From NCBI GenBank assembly GCA_015491595.1, contig WFVP01000343.1:1-5228 (forward strand): a stretch of 5,228 nt of DNA. Reading direction: 5' to 3'. Positions 1 to 5,228 of the stretch are shown piece after piece. The stretch comes from Anaerolineales bacterium. GTDB lineage: Bacteria; Chloroflexota; Anaerolineae; Anaerolineales; DRMV01. Positions within the stretch are counted from its first letter, which is position 1. Each line of letters begins with the position of its first letter. Under the pieces are notes generated by a model that was not told the origin of the DNA, did not search any database, and saw only the letters and a program-made list of their open reading frames with translations. The position numbers and the translations under genes are program-made.

Positions 1-2
1 CC

Positions 3-125
3 GTGGGGTCGACCCTGCTGGCTCTGGTGTTCTTGGACGAAAAACCGCCCGCCTTGAGCCTGGCGGGCGCGGTTTTAGTGCTCATCGGGTTGGTTCGGAT
101 TGCCCAACATCTGGAAACCGAATGA
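3..125 (+). CDS. EamA/DMT-family membrane transporter, C-terminal end only
   Basis: Reading frame 3 is open from the left edge to a TGA at 123-125 and gives 40 residues. They read as one truncated hydrophobic stretch (start VGSTLLALVFLDEKPP), then a Gly/Ala-rich membrane helix (SLAGAVLVLIGLVRIA), then a short polar tail ending HLETE. A hydrophobic segment ending in an acidic residue plus a few polar residues, followed by a last helix of the form GAxLxxxG, is typical of the end of EamA-type (drug/metabolite transporter superfamily) permeases, which have ten membrane helices. These proteins export or import small metabolites across the inner membrane; the substrate cannot be told from this tail. 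The start and about 85-90% of the gene lie outside the window. No T-rich terminator directly follows the stop. A short hairpin (154-168) and the strong hairpin at 345-393 lie downstream. Confidence 0.7.
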   Translation: MGSTLLALVFLDEKPPALSLAGAVLVLIGLVRIAQHLETE

Positions 126-344
126 GCCGTGTCCGACCCGACGGTTATACCTACCCCTCTGCGAGGGGACAACAGGTCGAAGCTCGGAACAAAGGGCGAC
201 CCACTCATAGGATGATACGGCCGAGGCCCGTTAGCACCCTCCCTGCTGTTCCATGCAGAGAGCTGGACAAGAGTTTGGACAACCTCTGCAAGCAGACATA
301 TTTCTTGAGCAAGTAGGCCTGACTGGGCTCTGGACCGCGAGGAT
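126..344. other. Convergent intergenic gap with several possible stem structures, unassigned
   Basis: No convincing protein is encoded between the transporter stop and the pheT terminator hairpin. Several self-complementary parts can be seen. A 6-bp hairpin pairs 154-159 (CCCCTC) with 163-168 (GAGGGG) around a 3-base loop. A two-part stem pairs 254-260 (TGCAGAG) with 284-290 (CTCTGCA), continued by 243-247 (CTGCT) with 291-295 (AGCAG), with a 6-base bulge at 248-253. Its loop carries TGGACAA twice (264-270 and 276-282). The ends can also pair: 131-139 with 325-335, nine pairs with two single-base bulges. I looked for tRNA, tmRNA, RNase P RNA, SRP RNA and 5S rRNA signatures on both strands and found none. 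It could be a 3' UTR, an unknown small RNA or plain spacer. Confidence 0.35.
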
Positions 345-393
345 AAGGATCAAATTGATGGGGCGGCTTCGCCGCCCCATCAATTTGATCCTT
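345..393. terminator. Perfect 23-bp hairpin, probable bidirectional terminator
   Basis: Bases 345-367 are the exact reverse complement of 371-393, leaving a 3-base loop (TTC, 368-370). The inner eight pairs are nearly all G-C (GGGGCGGC/GCCGCCCC); the outer part is A/T-rich. The hairpin begins 12 bases past the pheT stop codon and lies about 220 bases past the transporter stop, so it sits where a shared terminator for the two convergent genes would be expected. Neither side has a long U-run. In each direction the GC-rich core is followed by AUCAAUUUGAUCCUU, which is only moderately U-rich, so termination strength is uncertain. The hairpin could also protect mRNA ends. Confidence 0.7.
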
Positions 394-405
394 CCTTACC
401 TACAG

Positions 406-2925
406 TCACGTCCGCAAGTGTCCACCCAGGGTCTTCTCCACGTGGCGCACAATGCGTTCCCGAATCTTCCCCACCTGTTTGTCCGTCAGGGTACGGTCCG
501 GGGCCTGATAGGTGACCCGGAAGGCCAGACTGCGCTTCCCTTCGGGAATACCCGGACCGGTGTAGACGTCAAAGAGCACTACCCGGGTCACGTACGGCTG
601 GCCTGCCTCCCGAATGGCCTCCCGCACGGCTTGAGCCGGGACCTCGACATCCACCACAAAAGCCAAGTCCTCGATGACCGGTGGATATTGGGGGATGGGC
701 TCGACAGGGAAGACCGGACGCATGGCCTGCAAAATCGCGTCCGCGTTCAGTTCGGCGACCACCAACGGATGGCGGAAGTGGTCGTAGTGCTGGGCGGCCA
801 GCGGATGGATTTCGCCCATCTCGCCCAGGTACTGCTCCCCTAACTTCAAACGGGCCCGTTTGCCGGGATGCAGAGCCGGATGCTCGCCGGGCTCGAAGGT
901 CACGTCCAGCTTCAAGGCCCGAAAGAGGGCTTCCAGCCGGCCCTTCAGGTCATAGAAATCCAGAGAGCCGGCATCGGAACCGGCCCAGAAGGCCTCCTCG
1001 CGAGGGCCCGTGAGGAGCAGGGCCAGTCGGGTCGGCTCCCGGGGGAGGAGGCCCTCCTCTTGGGGTAAGAACACGGGGCCGATTTCAAACAGGGCCTGAC
1101 GCTCCACGAAACGCGCGTTGGCCTCGGCCACCTCCAGGATGCCGGGCAGGAGTTCCTGCCGCAACACCCGTCGGTCCTGGGAAATGGGGTTCACCAGCCG
1201 CACGTACGCGCGCGACGGTGCTGCACCTTCGGGATACATGCGCGCTTCCCGCTCGGGCGCGGTCAACCGATAGGTAATGACTTCCTGAAAGCCCAAACGA
1301 GTCATCAGGTTCCGCAAGGCCTCTTCTCGCTCGATTTCGGGCTGGCTCACCTGGGGTGGGAGCTCATCGGCCAGGCGGGTTTCAGGGATGCGGTCGTAAC
1401 CATACAGGCGGGCAATTTCCTCCAACAGGTCGGCTTTACCGACCACACCTTCCCCGATGTCCAGCCGGTGGGGTGGCGTTTTCACCACCACGCGCGAACC
1501 TTCCACCTGACACTGGAACTCCAAACGACCCAGCAAATTCGCGATGTCCTGGGCCGAGAGGCGAATGCCCAGCCCTCGATACACTTCCTCTTCGGTGATT
1601 TCGTTCACCGGGTCCTGATGGGGCTTGGGATACACATCGACGAAACCCTGGGCCACCTGGCCTCCGGCCCAGGCCCGCATGAGCTGCAGGGCGCGCTTCA
1701 TCGCCGGCTCCACCAGCGCGGGATGCACGCCCCGTTCGTATCGGTAGGCCGCATCGGTGAGGAGTTTGAGGCGCTTGCGGGTGCGCCGGATGTTCACCGG
1801 GTTCCAGGTGGCCGATTCCAGCAGCACCCGGGTGGTGGTGTCACGCACTTCCGTCTCCAGGCCGCCCATGACCCCAGCGATGGAAAGCGCGCCCCGGGTG
1901 TCCGCGACCACCACCGTGTCTTCGTCCAGCACGCGGGTCTCGCCGTCCAGGGTGGTCAGAGTCTCGCCTGGTTCGGCCCTCCGGGTGATGATGGTGGGCG
2001 GTCCTCCAGCCCGCTCCACCAAGAGGTCGTAGTCAAAGGCGTGCAGAGGCTGCCCCCATTCCAGCAGGACGTAATTGGTGGCGTCCACAATGTTGTTGAT
2101 GGGCCGCATCCCGGCCAGGCGCAGGCGATACTGGACCCAGTACGGACTGGGCCCTACCCGCACGCCTTCGATGAGGCCCACAGCAAAGCGCGGGTTCAGG
2201 TCCGGCTCCCGAATCACCACCTCGGCCCGGCCCTGAATGGGGGGGCCTTCCATGGGCAGGGTCAGGTCGGGGTACTTGAGGGGTACGTCCAGCAACGCGG
2301 CCAGCTCCCGGGCCACGCCCAGGATGCTCAGGCACCGGGCCAGGTTCGGCGTCAGGTCGATGTCCAGCACTGCATCGCCCATATACTCGGCCAGGGGCAT
2401 ACCGGTGGGCGCGTCCGGGTCCAACAGGATGATGCCCTCGTGTTCATCGGAGATGCCCAGTTCCCGCTCGGAGCACACCATAGCGTAAGAAGGCACCCCC
2501 CGCAATTTTCTGCGCTTGAGCCGGAAGGTCTGCCCGGGGTTGTAGGGGTCTTGCAGCACCGCGCCTTCGTTGGCAAAGACCACCTTGAGGGGCGGGTTCA
2601 AAGGACCCCGGTCCTTGTAGGGGAACAGATTGGGCGCACCGGTGACCACGATGTGCTCGTCCCGACCGTCGAACACCCGGGCCAGGACCAAACGGTCGGC
2701 ATTGGGGTGGGCCATGACTTCCCGCAACTCCCCCACCACGATGCGATGAGGATCCCAGGCGAACCCCTGGACCTTGAAATCCAGGCGCTTTGCCTGGGGA
2801 AGAGGAAGACCGACATAGTGGATGGCCGTAACCTCCAGGCCGGCCATAGTAAGCCGACGGGCGGCCTCCTCTACGGGGAGGTCGGTGTCCACGAATTCCC
2901 GTAACCAACGATAAGGCACCCGCAT
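406..2925 (-). CDS. pheT: Phenylalanine--tRNA ligase beta subunit
   Basis: PheT pairs with PheS as the cytoplasmic alpha2-beta2 enzyme that charges tRNA-Phe; the beta subunit binds tRNA and edits mischarged Tyr. The 839 residues show the full bacterial order. They are an N-terminal segment (MRVPYRWLREFVDTDLP); an EMAP-like tRNA-binding OB fold at about 61-167 (AHPNADRL, VCSERELGI); the B3/B4 editing domain at about 190-402 (TPNLARCLSILGVARELAAL, INNIVDATNYVLLEWGQPLH, AGVMGG, YRYERGVHP); and B5 at about 440-515 (DLLEEIARLYGYDRIP). A catalytic-like core follows at about 530-720, then a C-terminal anticodon-binding FDX-ACB domain at about 745-838 (PPVIEDLAFVVD, LTDKQVGKIRERIV). The ATG has GGAGG six bases upstream. 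It is somewhat longer than the usual 790-810 residues, mainly through extra sequence in the OB fold. The usual NRPDCLS reads NLARCLS here. pheS is not adjacent; the gene upstream on this strand is unrelated. Confidence 0.97.
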   Translation of the reverse strand: MRVPYRWLREFVDTDLPVEEAARRLTMAGLEVTAIHYVGLPLPQAKRLDFKVQGFAWDPHRIVVGELREVMAHPNADRLVLARVFDGRDEHIVVTGAPNLFPYKDRGPLNPPLKVVFANEGAVLQDPYNPGQTFRLKRRKLRGVPSYAMVCSERELGISDEHEGIILLDPDAPTGMPLAEYMGDAVLDIDLTPNLARCLSILGVARELAALLDVPLKYPDLTLPMEGPPIQGRAEVVIREPDLNPRFAVGLIEGVRVGPSPYWVQYRLRLAGMRPINNIVDATNYVLLEWGQPLHAFDYDLLVERAGGPPTIITRRAEPGETLTTLDGETRVLDEDTVVVADTRGALSIAGVMGGLETEVRDTTTRVLLESATWNPVNIRRTRKRLKLLTDAAYRYERGVHPALVEPAMKRALQLMRAWAGGQVAQGFVDVYPKPHQDPVNEITEEEVYRGLGIRLSAQDIANLLGRLEFQCQVEGSRVVVKTPPHRLDIGEGVVGKADLLEEIARLYGYDRIPETRLADELPPQVSQPEIEREEALRNLMTRLGFQEVITYRLTAPEREARMYPEGAAPSRAYVRLVNPISQDRRVLRQELLPGILEVAEANARFVERQALFEIGPVFLPQEEGLLPREPTRLALLLTGPREEAFWAGSDAGSLDFYDLKGRLEALFRALKLDVTFEPGEHPALHPGKRARLKLGEQYLGEMGEIHPLAAQHYDHFRHPLVVAELNADAILQAMRPVFPVEPIPQYPPVIEDLAFVVDVEVPAQAVREAIREAGQPYVTRVVLFDVYTGPGIPEGKRSLAFRVTYQAPDRTLTDKQVGKIRERIVRHVEKTLGGHLRT

Positions 2926-2931
2926 GACGCG

Positions 2932-2936
2932 CCTCC
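2932..2936 (-). promoter_or_regulatory. Shine-Dalgarno site of pheT
   Basis: On the minus strand GGAGG lies six bases before the ATG at 2925-2923. This fixes the pheT start and agrees with the family N-terminus (M-R-V-P-Y-R-W-L). Confidence 0.85.
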
Positions 2937-2961
2937 GAAGTTCATGGGTGGAACGAAGGCG

Positions 2962-2970
2962 ATTATACCA
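2962..2970 (-). promoter_or_regulatory. Extended -10 promoter of pheT
   Basis: On the minus strand the sequence TGGTATAAT is a perfect TATAAT (2967-2962) with the TGn extension (2970-2968) of a sigma-70-type extended -10 element. At the 17-base spacing a -35 would fall on CCCGCG, which does not match TTGACA. A TTGAGG at 2983-2978 is only 10 bases away, too close to act as its -35. Transcription would start near 2955, giving a leader of about 30 bases with the Shine-Dalgarno. That leader is too short for a T-box or attenuator, so none is expected here. Confidence 0.6.
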
Positions 2971-3009
2971 ATCTTGCCCTCAAACGCGGGTGCTATCGGA
3001 CAAGAGCCC

Positions 3010-4701
3010 TCAAGGGGCGATTTTTTCAACGTACTGGACGGTCAGCGAGCAGCCAGGGGGGAAGTAGGATTTCACCCGCTCCCAGGTCAGGGGAGGGTCG
3101 TCTTCGCTTTCTTCGTAAGCGGACACCAGAGCCTGATACACGCAGTTCGGATTATGGTAGTTGGCAATAGTAAAGCGCCAGAGGTCCTCGTAGGAAGCCA
3201 CATCCCCCGGCGTTTCGTAGGTGATGTTGTAAATGGTCTGGCCCATCTGATGACAGTTCGCCCGCAGGAGATGGGCGAAAATATACAGGGAGTCCCCGCT
3301 CCGCTCCAGGTCGATGCCCTGCGGGCAGGTGTTGCAGGCCAGGTTGGCCTGGGTCCACAGGGCTTGATAGAGGAGCTGTCGCTTCTCCGTGCTCAGGTAA
3401 GGATAGGGGGTGCAATTCCACGCCCCCAGCACCTGCGTGCACAGAGGCCAGAAAACCTCCGGTTCCCACAGCAGCAGAGTATCCAGGGCCTCGAAGGTGA
3501 GGTGGCCAAAACCCACTTCCTGTTTCTCGAAGTAGGTCCCCGGCCAGAACTGACTTTCATGCGCGATGAGACGTTTGAAGAGCACCGCGGGTATGCCCAC
3601 CTGACGGGAGACCGTCCAAATCATCTCATCGAAGCGGTTCTGCCATTCGTAGACCAGGGGGAGGGCCCGCTCCAGACCGCACTCGTTGGCGATGTTGGGC
3701 CTCCGCAGTCCCCAATTGGGGCAGGAGGAGGCATCCACCAGACCGGCCTCGATGAGCCGTCCCGCCAGATAGTAGTAACGGGATTGGGTCGCCAGCGCGG
3801 AAGGCGCGTTGGGGGTGAACAACCACGGGGGCAACTTCCCCTGGGCCGGCGGAAACGCGTCCCAGAACTGGGAACACGCGTCCCAGCCATCCTCTCGCCA
3901 TTGGGAGCTCAGGATGTTGACGCGCACGGTAGGGCCGTCGGGGATGATGCGGATGGAGGCGTCGTAACGGGGCGAGCGATCTCCCCAGGTGGATTCCGCC
4001 CAAAAGAGGAGCTCAATCACCCGTTCTCCCGTTTCCTCGTCCACCACCCATCCCTCCACGTCATCGTTGATTTCAATGGTGCAAAAGGCCTCTTCGCACA
4101 CCACCTCTTCCCCTTCCAGATCCACGATGACGGCGGCGATGGAGGCCTCGGGGAAGGGCTCCCTGCCCATCAGGGTGATTTCAAAGGGGTAGGGACAGCG
4201 CATATAAGGGAATTCCGGAGTGCAATCGTCCTCCAGGTACAACCATACGGAGGGCTTGGGATATTTTTTCTTCACCGTACGGGTGACCTCCCGGCTGCCC
4301 ACGAAGAAGAGGTAAAGGCCTTCACACTTGGAAAGGTCCCCGTCGTCCTTGGTCGCTTCGGGACAGGGGGGCGTGGAAATCCACGACAGGTAGGTATCCC
4401 AGCCGCAGTTGGCGAAAATCTCCGTCGGCGTGGGTTGTTCGGGGTGGTCGATATAGACCCGGCAGACGATTTCCTGGGGATTCTGCCAGGAGAGGAGCCA
4501 CCACTCATAGACCTCCTGGGTGACGGTCTCTTCCCGTTCCCGCGGGGGCGGCGGCGCGTCGACCCGGATGCCCAGCAGGACAAGGCCGCTTAACAGGATC
4601 AACGCCAGGCAAAACCTGCGGTGGATGCAACTCCAAGCCTTCGTGCCAGGCATCACGGCCAGCCATCCGGGTCCTGAGGGGGTGGAAGGGGACGGGCTCA
4701 T
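3010..4701 (-). CDS. Membrane-anchored, cysteine-rich protein with a divergent lysozyme-like (SLT-type) domain
   Basis: The product has 563 residues. A basic N-terminus (K21, R28, R29) precedes one hydrophobic helix at about 31-45, then a Pro-rich linker (PPPPREREE). This suggests a signal anchor with the rest outside the cell; no lipobox is seen. Residues about 60-290 are acidic, probably beta-rich and of no family I recognise. Residues about 345-530 resemble the lytic transglycosylase/lysozyme fold: VGIPAVLFKRLIAHESQF places a candidate catalytic Glu at E382, EVGFGHLT (395-402) sits where GAxGLMQ is usual, and LWRFTIANYHNPNC (507-520) where AxYNAGxG is usual. Eighteen cysteines lie after the helix, an even number that would suit disulfides. 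The ATG overlaps the parB TGA as ATGA and lacks a Shine-Dalgarno, so coupled translation is likely; Met17 is an alternative start. Peptidoglycan cleavage is inferred. A binding role without catalysis is possible. Confidence 0.75.
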   Translation of the reverse strand: MSPSPSTPSGPGWLAVMPGTKAWSCIHRRFCLALILLSGLVLLGIRVDAPPPPREREETVTQEVYEWWLLSWQNPQEIVCRVYIDHPEQPTPTEIFANCGWDTYLSWISTPPCPEATKDDGDLSKCEGLYLFFVGSREVTRTVKKKYPKPSVWLYLEDDCTPEFPYMRCPYPFEITLMGREPFPEASIAAVIVDLEGEEVVCEEAFCTIEINDDVEGWVVDEETGERVIELLFWAESTWGDRSPRYDASIRIIPDGPTVRVNILSSQWREDGWDACSQFWDAFPPAQGKLPPWLFTPNAPSALATQSRYYYLAGRLIEAGLVDASSCPNWGLRRPNIANECGLERALPLVYEWQNRFDEMIWTVSRQVGIPAVLFKRLIAHESQFWPGTYFEKQEVGFGHLTFEALDTLLLWEPEVFWPLCTQVLGAWNCTPYPYLSTEKRQLLYQALWTQANLACNTCPQGIDLERSGDSLYIFAHLLRANCHQMGQTIYNITYETPGDVASYEDLWRFTIANYHNPNCVYQALVSAYEESEDDPPLTWERVKSYFPPGCSLTVQYVEKIAP

Positions 4702-5228
4702 TGGCCCAACAAACGGTCCAGCAGGGCTTGCAACTCTTCCTCGGAGTAGAAGTGAAGAACGATGCGTCCCCGGGAGGGTTTCCCGCGAATTTCCACCCGG
4801 GTATTCAGGCGGCGTTCCAAACGCCGAGCGGCGTCCTCCAGGAAGGGGTCGGGCGAACGGGACCGGGATGGGGCGACGGTCCTCGAGGTCTCCTGTTGCA
4901 GACGACGGCGCACCAGGTCCTCGGTTTGACGCACGGTCAGATGGCGTCGGCGAATCTCCTCCAGGGCCCAGACCTGGTCGGCCTCGTTCAGGGCCAGCAG
5001 GGCCCGGGCATGGCCTTCTTGAATGTCCCCCGCCATCAGCGCGGCTTTCACCGGCTCGCTTAGTTTCAACAGGCGCAGGGTGTTCGTGACCGCCACCCGG
5101 CTTTTCCCCACCCGCTGGGCAATCTCCGCGTGGGAAAGGCCAAATTCCTCATGCAGTTGTCGGTAGGCTTCGGCTTCCTCCAGGGGGTTCAAATCGGCCC
5201 GCTGGACGTTCTCCACCAGGGCCCATTC
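4698..5228 (-). CDS. parB: ParB/Spo0J-family chromosome partition protein, C-terminal part
   Basis: The frame is open from the right edge to a TGA at 4700-4698, giving 176 residues. The GTG at 5216-5214 is internal, because the preceding codons continue a normal ParB sequence (EWALVENVQRADLNPLEEAE). The visible part starts at the conserved ENVQRxDLNPxEEA box. A helix-turn-helix DNA-binding region follows at about 31-54 (LSHAEIAQRVGKSRVAVTNT), then the segment with the EGHARALLAL motif (71-80). After these come a basic, Ser/Arg-rich linker (about 111-126) and a C-terminal dimerisation domain (RIVLHFYSEEELQALLDRLL). The N-terminal CTP-binding domain with the GERRxRA motif lies outside the window. 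ParB binds parS sites, spreads as a CTP-dependent clamp and works with the ATPase ParA to place chromosome origins. parA is expected upstream on this strand, beyond the right edge. I found no convincing parS within the window. Confidence 0.93.
   Translation of the reverse strand, partial: EWALVENVQRADLNPLEEAEAYRQLHEEFGLSHAEIAQRVGKSRVAVTNTLRLLKLSEPVKAALMAGDIQEGHARALLALNEADQVWALEEIRRRHLTVRQTEDLVRRRLQQETSRTVAPSRSRSPDPFLEDAARRLERRLNTRVEIRGKPSRGRIVLHFYSEEELQALLDRLLGQ

Noticed and set aside
272..303. Weak plus-strand promoter-like pair TTGGAC (275-280) and CATATT (297-302)
   Set aside because: Only 3/6 and 4/6 matches, and it would start transcription just before the terminator hairpin.
122..316. 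Possible 64-residue gene on the plus strand whose ATG overlaps the transporter TGA as ATGA
   Set aside because: The translation is Arg/Pro-rich with no recognisable domain, membrane segment or family pattern. There is no Shine-Dalgarno, and the region is better described by its stem structures. Kept only as a remote possibility.
434..447. CCACGTGG core resembling the centre of a parS site
   Set aside because: Only the CACGTG core matches the consensus TGTTTCACGTGAAACA. The flanks match at about 4 of 10 positions, and it lies inside pheT coding sequence.
1468..2904. Long plus-strand open frame of 478 codons opposite pheT
   Set aside because: It is a mirror of the pheT reading frame in GC-rich DNA. 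Its translation is rich in His, Gly and Gln without domain patterns, while pheT on the other strand is unmistakable.
3018..3028. Run of six A on the minus strand four codons before the stop of the lysozyme-like gene, with an open -1 frame beyond it
   Set aside because: The codons GAA AAA ATC do not form a proper X XXY YYZ slippery heptamer, and the extended frame gives no recognisable protein.
2944..4593. Long plus-strand open frame of 549 codons opposite the lysozyme-like gene
   Set aside because: No recognisable domain. The minus-strand frame has a signal anchor, ordered cysteines, lysozyme-like motifs and an ATGA link to parB, so it is the real gene.
5214..5216. GTG as a start codon for the ParB frame
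   Set aside because: The frame continues upstream to the window edge with residues expected before the ENVQR box, and a ParB starting here would lack its whole N-terminal domain.

Overview
The window is a GC-rich bacterial chromosomal segment (roughly 60% GC by eye). Its proteins are rich in Arg, Pro and Glu, and the genes are tightly packed. This style, the form of PheT and a ParB-type gene next to a secreted lysozyme-like gene would fit a thermophilic Chloroflexota (Anaerolineae-like) genome. That placement is a guess from protein style, not from a marker gene. There are no mobile elements, CRISPR arrays, tRNAs or rRNAs that I can recognise.

Layout, left to right: (1) the last 40 codons of a plus-strand EamA/DMT-type membrane transporter (3-125). 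(2) A 280-base gap between convergent genes (126-405). It holds several stem-forming segments of unknown meaning and ends in a perfect 23-bp hairpin (345-393), the probable shared terminator. (3) A complete minus-strand pheT (406-2925), the beta subunit of phenylalanyl-tRNA synthetase, with a clear Shine-Dalgarno and an extended -10 promoter just upstream. (4) A minus-strand gene (3010-4701) for a 563-residue membrane-anchored, cysteine-rich protein. Its C-terminal half looks like a divergent lysozyme-like/lytic transglycosylase domain. (5) The C-terminal 176 codons of a minus-strand ParB/Spo0J-family partition protein (4698-5228), which runs off the right edge.

The three minus-strand genes read parB, then the lysozyme-like gene, then pheT. 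The parB stop and the lysozyme-like start share an ATGA, so those two are very probably one operon with translational coupling. pheT follows after 84 bases with its own promoter and no obvious terminator before it, so it may also receive read-through. pheT is not preceded by pheS, its usual partner. The most interesting point is the coupling of a chromosome-partition gene to an exported cell-wall-type protein of unusual sequence. The second is the structured, unexplained gap at 126-344.
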